Positions 27,943 through 37,226 are shown, numbered from the stretch's first letter. The stretch is DNA of 64,000 nucleotides from Microbacterium terrae (GCF_017831975.1 NZ_JAFDSS010000001.1:1798001-1862000); one strand, 5' to 3'. Made by a program: numbers and translations. Notes: a model not told the origin generated them from the sequence alone.

Positions 27943-28238
27943 GCGAACTCGACCCCGTCATCCACGCGCCCGCTCGGCTCCGGATCACGACCACCCTGGC
28001 CGAGGTGCTCGACGACGGCGACTCGATCACCTTCCCGGCGCTCCAGAAGCTCCTCGACATGACCGCGGGCAACCTCACCACGCATCTGGCGAAGCTCGCC
28101 GACGCCGGCTACGTCGAGGTGACCAAGTCGTTCGCCGGGCGCAAGCCCGTCACGCACATCGCCCTCACCCACGCCGGCCGCGGTGCGTTCCGCGCGTACC
28201 GCACCCAGCTGCTCGCGCTCCTCGGAGGAACCCCATGA
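27939..28238 (+). CDS. Winged-helix transcriptional regulator
   Basis: A 99-residue, one-domain regulator of the HTH_34/MarR-like group. IHAPARLRITTTLAEVL is the first helix. The recognition helix lies in SITFPALQKLLDMTAGNLTT, and the wing is YVEVTKSFAGRKPVTHIALT. The final helix would mediate dimerisation. GTG start; stop overlaps the ABC ATPase ATG (ATGA). The two palindromes before the first gene of the operon are its likely binding sites, giving autorepression of the module. Confidence 0.9.
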   Translation: MSELDPVIHAPARLRITTTLAEVLDDGDSITFPALQKLLDMTAGNLTTHLAKLADAGYVEVTKSFAGRKPVTHIALTHAGRGAFRAYRTQLLALLGGTP

Positions 28239-29125
28239 ACCCGCTCGTCCGCACGGAGTCGCTGCGCAAGAGCTTCGGCGACACGGTCGCCCTCGACGGC
28301 GTCACGCTCGACATCCACGCCGGCGAATGCGTCGGACTCCTCGGCCCGAACGGCGCCGGCAAGACGACGCTGCTCTCCCTCGTGGAAGGGCTCCGGATGC
28401 CGACCTCCGGCGTCGTGCAGCTCTTCGGCGGCGACCCGCGGGTTCCCGCGTACCGCACCCGCCTCGGCTCGACACCGCAGGCGACCGCTCTTCCCGAGTC
28501 GCTGAAGGTGCGCGAGGTGCTGCGGTTCGTGGCATCCCACTACCCGGCGCCCGGGTCGCTCGATCGGATCGTCGCCGAGTTCGACCTCGAGCCGCTCCTC
28601 GCGAAGCACTGCGGTGCCCTCTCAGGCGGGCAGCAGCGCCGCGTCGCCGTGGCCCTCGCGTTCGTCGGAGACCCCGAACTGGTGCTGCTCGACGAGCCGA
28701 CGACCGGCCTCGACGTAGACGCACGACGGTCGCTGTGGGATGCCGTGCGCACCCGCAACCGCGAGGGCACCGCCATCGTCGTGACCAGCCACCACCTCGA
28801 AGAGATCGAGCAGCTCGCCCAGCGCGTCGTCGTGATCGACCAGGGTGCGGTTCGGGCCGACGACACGTTGGCGGCGGTCGTCGCGGGTGTCGCGCGGCGG
28901 CGCGTGACGCTGCGCGGGGTGGAGGCATCGACCGTGCTCGCGCTCGACCCCGCTGCGTCGGTGAGCGCGGATCCCGATGACGGCATCGTGACCGCGGTCG
29001 TGTCGGATTCCGACGCCCTCATCCGCGCTCTGGTGGCGAGCGGTGCACCGTTCACCGATCTGACGGTGCGCGGAGCATCCCTCGAAGAAGCCTTCCTCAC
29101 GATCACGAAGGGAGCGACGGTCTGA
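28235..29125 (+). CDS. ABC transporter ATP-binding protein
   Basis: A 296-residue exporter-type ATPase. Walker A GPNGAGKTT is at 37-45, the Q-loop at STPQATALPE, the signature LSGGQQRR near residue 130 and Walker B ELVLLDEPTTGLD after it. The C-terminal extension is typical of drug/antibiotic export ATPases (CcmA/YadG-like). It is coupled to both neighbours by overlaps and energises the permease encoded next. The substrate is unknown. Confidence 0.95.
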   Translation: MNPLVRTESLRKSFGDTVALDGVTLDIHAGECVGLLGPNGAGKTTLLSLVEGLRMPTSGVVQLFGGDPRVPAYRTRLGSTPQATALPESLKVREVLRFVASHYPAPGSLDRIVAEFDLEPLLAKHCGALSGGQQRRVAVALAFVGDPELVLLDEPTTGLDVDARRSLWDAVRTRNREGTAIVVTSHHLEEIEQLAQRVVVIDQGAVRADDTLAAVVAGVARRRVTLRGVEASTVLALDPAASVSADPDDGIVTAVVSDSDALIRALVASGAPFTDLTVRGASLEEAFLTITKGATV

Positions 29126-29877
29126 TGTCCACCATCTCCCTCGCCGCCGTGCACGCGAAGTACAACCTCATCGAGACCGTGCGCGTGCCGATCGCCGTCA
29201 TCGGGTCGCTCGTCTTCCCCACCCTGGCGTTCTGCCTGTTCGTGCTGCCGCAGCGCGTCGTCGTCGACACCCCCGACTTCGCCGTCGCCGCGATCGCGTC
29301 GATGGTCGTGTTCGCGTTCATGTCGGCGAGCCTGTTCAGCATCGGACTCGACATGGCCGAGCAGCGATCGAAGCCGTGGTGGCCGTACCTGCGCACCCTC
29401 CCCGGTTCGCCGGTGGCGCGGATCGTCGGGCTCATGGCGGCGACCCTGGTCATCTCGGTCGTCGCGATGATCCCGCTGCTGACAGTCGGAGCCCTCTTCA
29501 CCGCAGCCGCGATCACCCCGGGCGACCTGCTGGCGGCCATCGGCCTGGTGGTGCTCACCGCCGTTCCGTCGGCGCTGATCGGCATCGTCATCGGCACGAC
29601 CTCCGGCCCGAAGGCGGCGATCGCGATCACCCAGGTCGCGATGTTCGTGCTCGCGTTCGGCGGCGGGCTCTTCCTGCCGCCGGTGATGTTCCCCGCGTGG
29701 CTCGACACCGTCTCGAAGTTCCTGCCCGTGCGGCAGGCGCGCGAGATCGTCGTCGCCGCCGCGCTCGGCGATGCGGTGCCGCTGTGGGCCGTGCTCGGAA
29801 TCGTCGCGTGGACCGTGGTGCTGGGAGCGCTCGCGATCTGGCTGTACCGCAGCGACGAGGGCCGCCGGTTCCGCTGA
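29125..29877 (+). CDS. ABC transporter permease, ABC-2 type
   Basis: A 250-residue membrane protein of the ABC-2 family with about six transmembrane helices (residues 25-48, 53-75, 98-120, 130-155, 165-185, 222-242). The conserved amphipathic stretch SKFLPVRQAREIVVAAALGD precedes the last helix. Its ATG shares a base with the ATPase stop. It is the final gene of the four-gene module. Confidence 0.93.
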   Translation: MSTISLAAVHAKYNLIETVRVPIAVIGSLVFPTLAFCLFVLPQRVVVDTPDFAVAAIASMVVFAFMSASLFSIGLDMAEQRSKPWWPYLRTLPGSPVARIVGLMAATLVISVVAMIPLLTVGALFTAAAITPGDLLAAIGLVVLTAVPSALIGIVIGTTSGPKAAIAITQVAMFVLAFGGGLFLPPVMFPAWLDTVSKFLPVRQAREIVVAAALGDAVPLWAVLGIVAWTVVLGALAIWLYRSDEGRRFR

Positions 29878-29884
29878 GACTTCG

Positions 29885-30862
29885 CTACGCGAGAGCGCCG
29901 AGGATCGCGAGTTCGTCGGCGCGGGTGAGGCCGGCGCGACGTTCACGGTCGAGGCCGCGGGCGCGTTCGTCGGCGAGCGTGCGGTCGACGGTCTCGGCCA
30001 GCGGACGGAGGGTGCCGCCGGCCCCGCGGAACCCCTCGTTCCGCCAGGTCATGAACCCCGGCATGTCGTCGGGGAGCCAGAGCGGCAGGGACTTCGGGCC
30101 CGCCCAGTGGGCGACGCCGTGCGCGATCAGCTCATCAGCGGGTTCGACCACCACCTCGCCCGTGTGGCCCGCCGCGGTTCGAGCGAGCTCGAGCACATCG
30201 ACGAGCAGGTGCACGTCGCCGACGGCGTTCACGATGCCCGACCACCTCTCGCGGCCGAGGTGCACCGCGAAGGCGGCAAGGTCGTCGACGTCGATCACCT
30301 GCGCGCTCGCGCCGGAGGCGTCGGGCACGAGCACCGGCTCATCGCCGGCGAGAGCGAACCGCGACACCCAGTACCCGAACCGGTCGGTCGGGTCGCCCGG
30401 ACCGACGATGAGGCCGGGGCGGACGATCGCCGCCCGGTCGCCCGCGACGGCACGGACGGATGCCTCGGCCGCCGCCTTGTCGCGCCCGTAGTCGCTCGGT
30501 TCGCCGGGCCCGGTCGGTTCGAGGGTCTCGACCTGCTCGTCGCCGCCGACCACGTCGGCGCGCGCGTACACCGAGACGCTCGAGATGTAGGTCCAGTGCG
30601 CCGTGCGAGCGCCGACGGCCTCGAGCGCCGCCGCGACGTGCGCCGGGTTCGACGAGACGTCGACGACCTCGTCCCACTCGCGCCCAGCCACCGCGTCATA
30701 GGCGTCCGCGCTGTCGCGGTCGCCGACGACCAGTGCCGCTCCCTCGGGTGCGGGCCGCCCGCCGCGTGCGAGACAGGTGACGGATGCTCCCGCCTCGACC
30801 CAGGCGCGCGCGATGCGCCCGCTCAGCCAGCCGGTTCCTCCGAGGATCAGCACGTCGGTCAT
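29885..30862 (-). CDS. NAD-dependent epimerase/reductase, extended SDR
   Basis: A 325-residue Rossmann protein: ILGGTGWLSGRIARAW at residues 5-20 is a variant GxxGxxG motif, YISSVSVYA and SDYGRDKAAAE give the SDR Ser and YxxxK. The C-terminal LPLWLPDDMPGFMTWRN resembles plant isoflavone-reductase-like or sugar epimerase homologues. ATG 30862 (TDVLILGG) is preferred over a start four codons earlier. It converges on the ABC module seven bases away. The substrate is unknown. Confidence 0.88.
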   Translation of the reverse strand: MTDVLILGGTGWLSGRIARAWVEAGASVTCLARGGRPAPEGAALVVGDRDSADAYDAVAGREWDEVVDVSSNPAHVAAALEAVGARTAHWTYISSVSVYARADVVGGDEQVETLEPTGPGEPSDYGRDKAAAEASVRAVAGDRAAIVRPGLIVGPGDPTDRFGYWVSRFALAGDEPVLVPDASGASAQVIDVDDLAAFAVHLGRERWSGIVNAVGDVHLLVDVLELARTAAGHTGEVVVEPADELIAHGVAHWAGPKSLPLWLPDDMPGFMTWRNEGFRGAGGTLRPLAETVDRTLADERARGLDRERRAGLTRADELAILGALA

Positions 30863-30924
30863 GGCTTCACCCAACCAGGAGTGCCGGGAGGCGTCATCCG
30901 GTTCCGCTCACGGCGCAACCACGA

Positions 30925-31055
30925 CGTTTCGTCTCGTCGCTGCGCTCCTCGCTCAACGACCGGCACGGAGCGCCGCCCCCGGTCGTTGAGCGAGCGAAGC
31001 GAGACGAAACGCCCATCCCACCCGGTCGTTGAGCGAGCGAAGCGAGACGAAACGC
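30925..31055. repeat. Microbacteriaceae intergenic repeats, two direct and one inverted copy
   Basis: Two direct copies (30979-31011 and 31022-31055, period 43) of an element beginning CCGGTCGTTGAGCGAGCGAA and ending GAGACGAAACG, and an inverted copy at 30925-30963 carrying small insertions. The inverted and direct copies can fold into a stem of more than 30 bp. The block starts directly after the pheT stop, so it may terminate pheST transcription. Confidence 0.88.
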
Positions 31056-33587
31056 CTACTCGCGCAGCGTTGCGCCGAACCGCTCCGCCGCCACGGCCAC
31101 GCCGGCGAGCTTCGCCTCGGTGGCCTCGGCCGCGGTGAGCGTGCGGTCAGACGCGCGGAAGCGCAGCGCGAACGTGAGGCTCTTCGCTCCCTCGGGCAGT
31201 CCGGCGCCGCGGTAGTCGTCGACCAGCCGCAGCGACTCGAGCAGATCGCCCGCGCCTTCGACGAGCGCCGCGCGCAGATCGGCGGCGGCCACGTCGGCGC
31301 GGACTACCAGCGACACGTCCTGCGTCGCGGCCGGGTAGCCCGAGAGCGACGCCGCGATCACGCGCTCGCCCGCGAGCGAGAGCACGAGGTCGAGGTCGAG
31401 TTCGGCGACCAGCACGCGACCGGGGAGGTCGGCGGCCTCGGCGACGGCAGGCAGCAGTTCGCCGACGTAGCCGACTTCCGCTCCCCCGACCGACAGCACG
31501 CCGGTGCGGCCGGGGTGCAGCGCCGCGCGCTCCCCCTGGGCCACGTCGATCGTGACGCCGGCAGCCGAGCCGATCGCCCGCACCGCGTCGAGCGCGTCGA
31601 CGAGGTCGGCCGCGACGGCGGCCGAGCCGGGCTGCTTGGCCACGGCGTTGCCGGCGAGCAGCACCGCGACGTGCCGGTGCTGCGGCGGGATCGACGCATC
31701 GAGCTCGGCGAGCGTCGCCGCGTCGGGACGCACCGCGAGCGGCGGCACGAATGCGGTGCCGTACTGCACGCCGGGCTTCGGCAGGAACACGACGCCGGTC
31801 TCGAAGATCGCGAGGTCGGTGAGGCCGCGCGAGACGTTGCGGTGGGCGACCTGCAGCAGACCGGGCACGAGCGAGCGCCGCAGGAACGGCGCCTGGCCGT
31901 CGAGCGGGTTCGCGAGCTTGACGCTCGGCAGGTGCGCGCCGGTCGGCGAGCCGTGCAGGTCGTTCTGCTCCTCGGTCGTGAAGCCGAACGAGGGCGTCTC
32001 GACGTAGCCGGCGGCGGCGAGCGCGTTCGCGACGCGGCGACGGCCCTGCTGCGCGGCGGTGAGCCCCCGGCCCGACGGCGGCAGCGGCAGCGCGGACGGG
32101 ATGCGGTCGTACCCCTCGATGCGCGCGACCTCTTCGGCCAGCGTCCACTTGTCGGTGAGGTCGGGGCGCCAGGTCGGCGGGATGGCGATCCAGCTCTCCT
32201 CGTTCGCGCTCACCTCGCAGCCCACCATCTCGAGGGCCGACACGATCTCGTCATCGGTGTACTCCACGCCGATGAGCGCGGGCACGAAGGCGCGCGGCAG
32301 CACGATCCCGGCCGTCGAGAACGGGTTCATGAGTGCGCCGCCGGCGCGCGTGTCGGTTCCTCCGGCGTACTGCACCATCAGGTCTGCGACCCGCGCCGCC
32401 GCGACGAACGGGATCGCCGGGTCGACACCGCGCTCGAAGCGACGCGACGCCTCGGACGGCAGCTTGTGACGTCGGGCGGTGCGGGCGATCGAAACGGTGT
32501 CGAACGTCGCGGCCTCGATCAGCACGTTGCGCGTGGCATCCGTCATCTCGGTCGTGCCGCCCCCCATGACGCCGGCGAGGCCGATGGGGCCGGACTCGTC
32601 GGTGATCAGCAGGTCTTCGACGCTGAGGTCGCGCACCTTGCCGTCGAGCGTCTCGAGCTTCTCCCCCGCCGTCGCGCGCCGCACGGTGATGCCGCCGGTG
32701 AGCTTGTCGAGGTCGTACCCGTGGATCGGCTGGCCGAGCTCGATCATCACGTAGTTGGTGATGTCGATGAGGATGCCGAGGGAACGGATGCCGGCGAGCG
32801 TGAGCCGCGCGATCATCCAGGCCGGGGTGGGCTTGGTCGGGTCGACGTCGCGCACGATGCGCGCGACGAACTCCGATGCGCCGACGCGGCCGCGGATCGG
32901 CGCCTCGTCGACGACGGCGACAGCGAAGGCGCTCTCGTCGTGGAGGTTGACCTCGCCCCAGACCTTCGCGCCGGGGTCGCGGAACGCCGCACCGGTGGCG
33001 TGCGAGTACTCGCGCGCCACGCCGCGGATCGACAGGGCGTAGCCGCGGTCGGGCGTCACGTTGATGTCGACCGCGACGTCGTCGAGGCCGAGCAGCGCGA
33101 TCGCATCGGTGCCGGCGGGCGCGTCGAGGCCGAGTTCGACCAGACGCAGGATGCCGTTGTGCTCGTCGCCGAGCCCGAGTTCGCGGGCGGAGGCGATCAT
33201 GCCGTCCGACACGTGGCCGTACGTCTTGCGGGCGGCGATCGGGAACGGACCGGGCAGCACGGCGCCCGGGAGCGTCACTACGACCTTGTCGCCGACGAAG
33301 AAGTTGCCCGCGCCGCACACGATGCCGTGCACGGCGTCGCCGCCGTCGGCCGCGGTCTCGCCCTCGGGGGCGACGCGTACCTGGCACCAGCGGATGGTCT
33401 TGCCGTTGGACTGCGGCTCCTCGACGAACTCGAGCACCTCGCCCACGACGATCGGCCCGGTGAGCTCGAAGCGGAAGACGTCCTCCTCCTCGAACCCGAC
33501 GCGCACCAGCGCCTCGAGAACATCCTCGGGCGACGCATCCTGCGGGACGTCGACGTACTCACGCAACCACGAGAGCGGGACGCGCAT
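31056..33587 (-). CDS. pheT: Phenylalanyl-tRNA synthetase beta subunit
   Basis: The editing and tRNA-binding subunit of the heterotetrameric class II synthetase. Of 843 residues, MRVPLSWLREYVDVPQ opens the protein and an EMAP/tRNA-binding domain (GEVLEFVEEP region) follows. B3/B4 editing sequence lies around residues 200-400 with GYDLDKLTGG and the B5 domain after it. The catalytic-like core contains FGFTTEEQNDL, and the final ferredoxin-fold anticodon domain (ATQDVSLVVRADV, LTAAEATEAKLAGV) ends it. The ATG overlaps the pheS stop (ATGA). Confidence 0.97.
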   Translation of the reverse strand: MRVPLSWLREYVDVPQDASPEDVLEALVRVGFEEEDVFRFELTGPIVVGEVLEFVEEPQSNGKTIRWCQVRVAPEGETAADGGDAVHGIVCGAGNFFVGDKVVVTLPGAVLPGPFPIAARKTYGHVSDGMIASARELGLGDEHNGILRLVELGLDAPAGTDAIALLGLDDVAVDINVTPDRGYALSIRGVAREYSHATGAAFRDPGAKVWGEVNLHDESAFAVAVVDEAPIRGRVGASEFVARIVRDVDPTKPTPAWMIARLTLAGIRSLGILIDITNYVMIELGQPIHGYDLDKLTGGITVRRATAGEKLETLDGKVRDLSVEDLLITDESGPIGLAGVMGGGTTEMTDATRNVLIEAATFDTVSIARTARRHKLPSEASRRFERGVDPAIPFVAAARVADLMVQYAGGTDTRAGGALMNPFSTAGIVLPRAFVPALIGVEYTDDEIVSALEMVGCEVSANEESWIAIPPTWRPDLTDKWTLAEEVARIEGYDRIPSALPLPPSGRGLTAAQQGRRRVANALAAAGYVETPSFGFTTEEQNDLHGSPTGAHLPSVKLANPLDGQAPFLRRSLVPGLLQVAHRNVSRGLTDLAIFETGVVFLPKPGVQYGTAFVPPLAVRPDAATLAELDASIPPQHRHVAVLLAGNAVAKQPGSAAVAADLVDALDAVRAIGSAAGVTIDVAQGERAALHPGRTGVLSVGGAEVGYVGELLPAVAEAADLPGRVLVAELDLDLVLSLAGERVIAASLSGYPAATQDVSLVVRADVAAADLRAALVEGAGDLLESLRLVDDYRGAGLPEGAKSLTFALRFRASDRTLTAAEATEAKLAGVAVAAERFGATLRE

Positions 33588-34642
33588 CAGACCACCATTC
33601 CGAACTGCTCGCTGAAGCGCACATCGCCTTCGGCCATGTCGCGCATGTCCTGCACGTCGCTGCGGAACATGAGCGTGCGCTCGATGCCCATTCCGAAAGC
33701 GAAGCCCGAGTACTCCTCGGGGTCGATGCCGGCCGCGCGCAGCACGTTGGGGTTGATCATTCCGCAGCCGCCCCACTCGATCCACCGGGCACCGCCCGTG
33801 AAGGTGGGGTGCCACAGGTCGAGCTCGGCGGACGGCTCGGTGAAGGGGAAGAAGTTGGCGCGGAACCGCGTCTTGGCCTCGGGGCCGAACAGCACCTTCG
33901 CGGCGTGGTCGAGGGTGCCCTTGAGGTGCGCCATGGTGATGCCCTTGTCGACGACGATGCCTTCGAACTGGGTGAACACCGGCAGGTGCGTCGCATCGAA
34001 CTCGTCGGTGCGGTACACGCGGCCGGGGCAGAGCACGTACAGCGGAAGGTCGCGCTCGAGCATCGAGCGCACCTGCACCGGGCTCGTGTGGGTGCGCATC
34101 ACGAGATGGCGGGAGGTCGGGTCGACGAAGAACGTGTCCTGCATCTGGCGCGCCGGGTGGTCGACGTCGAAGTTGAGCGCGTCGAAGTTGAACCACTCGT
34201 GCTCGAGCTCGGGCCCCTCGGCGATCTCCCATCCCATGCCGACGAAGATGTCGGCGATCTGCTCCTGCAGGAGAGAGATCGGATGCCGCGCACCCACGCG
34301 CGCCCGCGGCGCGAGTGCGGTGATGTCGACGTACTCGGCGGCGAGCTTCGCGGCGGTCTCGGCTGCGGCGAGCTCCTCCTCACGGGCTGCCAGAGCCTGG
34401 TTCACACGCCCGCGGGCCTGACCCACGAGCTTGCCGAACTCCGCCTTCTTCTCGGGCGCCACTTCGCGCATGCGCGCGTTGAGCGCCGCGAGCGGCGAGC
34501 CCTCGGCGGTGTGCGCGGAGCGTGCGGCCTTGAGCTCGGCGGTATCGGTTGCCGCGGCGATGGCCGCGAGGGCACCGTCGACGGCGGCTTGCACCGCCTC
34601 GGGCGAGATCTCTGCGGGAGTGTTCAGGGGAACGTCAGACAC
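33587..34642 (-). CDS. pheS: Phenylalanyl-tRNA synthetase alpha subunit
   Basis: The catalytic subunit charging tRNA-Phe. Of 351 residues, an N-terminal coiled coil (about 15-95) precedes the class II core with HPISLLQEQIADIF, the motif 2 FRANFFPFTEPSAELD and the motif 3 GFAFGMGIERTLMF. Start GTG at 34642. A TAGACT sequence eight bases before it is a good -10 for near-leaderless transcription. I see no T-box or leader peptide. pheT overlaps its 3' end. Confidence 0.97.
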   Translation of the reverse strand: MSDVPLNTPAEISPEAVQAAVDGALAAIAAATDTAELKAARSAHTAEGSPLAALNARMREVAPEKKAEFGKLVGQARGRVNQALAAREEELAAAETAAKLAAEYVDITALAPRARVGARHPISLLQEQIADIFVGMGWEIAEGPELEHEWFNFDALNFDVDHPARQMQDTFFVDPTSRHLVMRTHTSPVQVRSMLERDLPLYVLCPGRVYRTDEFDATHLPVFTQFEGIVVDKGITMAHLKGTLDHAAKVLFGPEAKTRFRANFFPFTEPSAELDLWHPTFTGGARWIEWGGCGMINPNVLRAAGIDPEEYSGFAFGMGIERTLMFRSDVQDMRDMAEGDVRFSEQFGMVV

Positions 34643-34711
34643 GAGAGACGAGTCTACCGACGACGCGCGGCACCGCCGCTCGCCTCAGCCGATCCTCGGC
34701 GGGGCCGACCG

Positions 34712-35641
34712 TCAGTGCCCTCCGGACTGGCGCGCGGCTGCGCTCGCCTCGGCGAGACGGATCGCCGAGGTCGGGTCGGCGAGACCAGGGGTGGCCACGG
34801 CCGGCTTCGACCGGCGCCCGCCGCCGCTCGCCGTGCGCCGTGCGAGCCAGCGCGCGAACCACGACAGCGACAGGTTGATCGCGAGGTAGATGATGAGGCA
34901 GACGAAGAACAGCGAGAACAGGTAGCGGTTGCCGTAGAACGTCGCCAGGTTGTTCATCATCGTGCGGATGAGCTCGTTGTAACCGACGATGTAGCCGAGC
35001 GAGGTGTCCTTCAGCAGCACCACGAGCTGGGCGACGATGATCGGCAGCATCTGCCGGAACGCCTGCGGGAACTCCACCAGCCGCTTGGCCTGGAACGTGC
35101 GCATCCCCACACTCAGCGCGGCCTCCCGCTGACCCCGGGGCAGAGCTGCGAGGCCGGCGCGGAGCGCCTCGCCGATGAGCGTCCCGTTGTAGAGCGCGAG
35201 CGCGATCACCACGGCCCAGAAGGCCCCCGTCGACGCCACGAGCAGGATGAACAGCATCATCAGCAGCACGGGCATGCCGCGAAGGAACTCCAGCAGCCAC
35301 GCGGTCGGGATGCGCACCCACGCGATCGTCGACGAGCGCATCAGCGAGAACGCGACGCCGAGCACGAGTGCTCCGACGGCGGCGACCGCCGCCGCCTGAA
35401 GGGTCGCGACCACGCCGCGACCGATGGCGCCCCACACCTCGGGGTCGGTGAAGATCGACCAGCGCACCGGGTCGAGGATCGCCGGCACCGGCACCCCACC
35501 CGAGACGCGGGGCGTGGCCAGCGTCCAGATGAGCCAGGCGAGAGCACCGGCGATGATGACGAGCGCCACGATCGAGGCGATCAGCGAGATGCGTCGCGCG
35601 CGGGGTCCGGGCGCGTCGAAGAGGACGCTGGAACCGGTCAT
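34712..35641 (-). CDS. Amino-acid ABC transporter permease (GluD type)
   Basis: A 309-residue inner-membrane permease of the His/Glu/Gln/Arg/opine 3-TM family, with an added N-terminal helix (ISLIASIVALVIIAGALAWL) and the EAA loop EALRAGLAALPRGQREAALS. PQAFRQMLPIIVAQLVVLLKDTSL is the family C-terminal motif. The 45-residue Ala/Arg-rich cytoplasmic tail is longer than usual. It follows the GluC-like permease with an ATGA overlap and is last in a gluA-B-C-D order like that of Corynebacterium. Confidence 0.9.
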   Translation of the reverse strand: MTGSSVLFDAPGPRARRISLIASIVALVIIAGALAWLIWTLATPRVSGGVPVPAILDPVRWSIFTDPEVWGAIGRGVVATLQAAAVAAVGALVLGVAFSLMRSSTIAWVRIPTAWLLEFLRGMPVLLMMLFILLVASTGAFWAVVIALALYNGTLIGEALRAGLAALPRGQREAALSVGMRTFQAKRLVEFPQAFRQMLPIIVAQLVVLLKDTSLGYIVGYNELIRTMMNNLATFYGNRYLFSLFFVCLIIYLAINLSLSWFARWLARRTASGGGRRSKPAVATPGLADPTSAIRLAEASAAARQSGGH

Positions 35642-36285
35642 CGCTGCACCACCAGACGCTTCTCGAGGCGGCCCGCGAACAGCCCCAGCGGGACGGTGAT
35701 CACGAGGTACAGGGCCGCGGCCGTCAGGAGGATGAGGATGACCATGTTGCCGTTCGCGTTGGCGAGCTGTCGGGTTGCCGCGAAGAGCTCGAAGACGAAG
35801 AATCCGCCGGCGACCGACGTGTTCTTCGTCAGAGCGATGAAGACGTTGATCAGCGGCGGGATCGTCATGCGGAATGCCTGCGGCAGCACGACGAGCGACA
35901 CCGTCTGACCGAAGCCGAGACCGATGCTGCGCGCGGCCTCCGCCTGGCCCTGAGGAACGCCGTTGATGCCCGATCGCAGCGCCTCGGCGACGAACGGCGA
36001 GGTGTAGTACGTCAGCGCCGCGATCGCCAGCGGAATGAAGGGCGCGCGGAGTCCGAGGAAGGGCACCACGACGGCGAAGAAGAAGAAGACGAGGGTGAGC
36101 GGGGTGTTCCGGGCGATCTCGGTCCAGAACGCGGCGAACATGCGCAGCGAACCGATCGGCGAGATGCGCATCGCCGCGATCACGGTGCCGAGCACCAGCG
36201 ACAGCACGCCGGCGACGACGAGCAGCAGGAGCGTCACCTGGAAGCCCTGCCAGAACATCGGGAATGTGGCGAGGTACTGGTCCAC
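35638..36285 (-). CDS. Amino-acid ABC transporter permease (GluC type)
   Basis: A 215-residue permease: ATFPMFWQGFQVTLLLLVVA starts the first of five helices, and the EAA loop is ALRSGINGVPQGQAEAARSI. PQAFRMTIPPLINVFIALTKNTS follows. GTG 36285 sits after an excellent GGAAGGAGGGGG site, which decides the start, although the frame stays open upstream through the antisense of gluB. It pairs with the next permease to form the membrane channel of a glutamate-type importer. Confidence 0.92.
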   Translation of the reverse strand: MDQYLATFPMFWQGFQVTLLLLVVAGVLSLVLGTVIAAMRISPIGSLRMFAAFWTEIARNTPLTLVFFFFAVVVPFLGLRAPFIPLAIAALTYYTSPFVAEALRSGINGVPQGQAEAARSIGLGFGQTVSLVVLPQAFRMTIPPLINVFIALTKNTSVAGGFFVFELFAATRQLANANGNMVILILLTAAALYLVITVPLGLFAGRLEKRLVVQR

Positions 36286-36356
36286 TCCCCCTCCTTCCGT
36301 AGGTCGGGTGGCGGATGCCCCGCCCGGCGCGGCGGCCGGGCGGGGCATCCGATCGA

Positions 36357-37226
36357 TCAGTAGCGGTCGGGAGTCGGCGGGTCGACGAACGGCAGCACGG
36401 TGCCGGCCGTCGAGTTCCACGCCTCCTCGTAGGTGCCGTCCGCGTACGACTCCTCGAGCACGTCGTTGATCCACATGCGGAAGTCGGTGTCGTCGAGCGT
36501 CAGCCCGATGCCGTAGGGCTCTTCGGTGAACGGCTCGCCGACGACCTTGAACTCGCCCTCGTTCTGCGCCGCCAGGCCGGCGAGGATCACGTTGTCGGTC
36601 GAGACGGCCACGACCGCGCCGGTGCGCAGCGGCTCGAGGCAGTTCGAGTACGTGTCGGTGAGCACCGGCTCGGCACCGATCTCGGCGAGCTTCTCGGCGG
36701 GGGTCGAGCCCGTCACCGAGCAGACCGGCTGTCCGACCAGGTCGTCTTCGCTGGTGATGTCGTCGTTGTCGGCGAGCACCAGGATCGACTGACCGGCCAT
36801 GTAGTACGGGCCGGCGAACGAGATGACTTCCTTGCGGGTGTCGTTGATCGTGTACGTGGCGATGACGATGTCGACCTCGCCGTTCTCGATGAACGGCTCG
36901 CGGTTGGCCGACACGGCCTCCTTCCACGTAATCTTGTCCTCGGCGATGCCCAGGTGCGAGGCGATGATCTTGCCGATCTCGACGTCGAAGCCCTCGGGGG
37001 TTCCCGACGGGCCCATGAGGCCGAACAGCGGCTGGTCGAACTTCGTGCCGATCGTGATCTCGCCGGCCTCGTTGAGGGCTGCCATCGTGGTGCCCTCTTC
37101 GAAGCTCATCTCCTCGGGCTCGGGCGCGGTCGTCGCGCCCGGATCTTCGGTTCCGCTCGCACACGCCGACAGCGCGAGGGCGCCGACGGCCGCAAGCGCG
37201 ATCAAGGGGAGTCTGAATCGCTTCAT
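36357..37226 (-). CDS. Amino-acid ABC transporter substrate-binding lipoprotein (GluB type)
   Basis: A 289-residue extracellular binding protein. A lipoprotein signal peptide ends in LSAC with Cys22 as the lipid-anchored residue. The mature SBP_bac_3 fold includes GTKFDQPLFGLMGPSGTPEG, FDVEIGKIIASHL and VSANREPFIENGEVDIVIAT. ATG 37226 follows AAAGGACGAAGGAC; upstream in-frame starts fall in the antisense of the intergenic region. Glutamate or a related amino acid is the likely ligand by family and operon order. Confidence 0.93.
   Translation of the reverse strand: MKRFRLPLIALAAVGALALSACASGTEDPGATTAPEPEEMSFEEGTTMAALNEAGEITIGTKFDQPLFGLMGPSGTPEGFDVEIGKIIASHLGIAEDKITWKEAVSANREPFIENGEVDIVIATYTINDTRKEVISFAGPYYMAGQSILVLADNDDITSEDDLVGQPVCSVTGSTPAEKLAEIGAEPVLTDTYSNCLEPLRTGAVVAVSTDNVILAGLAAQNEGEFKVVGEPFTEEPYGIGLTLDDTDFRMWINDVLEESYADGTYEEAWNSTAGTVLPFVDPPTPDRY

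Noticed and set aside
31029..34421. A very long open frame on the plus strand opposite pheT and pheS (over 1,100 codons), and similar long frames opposite recN, pheST, miaB and others
   Set aside because: Their translations are Arg/His/Asp-rich and low in normal motifs, as expected when GC-rich third positions on the true strand keep a mirror frame open. The true strand has clear family motifs.
34643..34711. T-box or leader-peptide attenuator before pheS
   Set aside because: The gap is too short, has no run of Phe codons and lacks the AGGGTGGNACCGCG T-box sequence.
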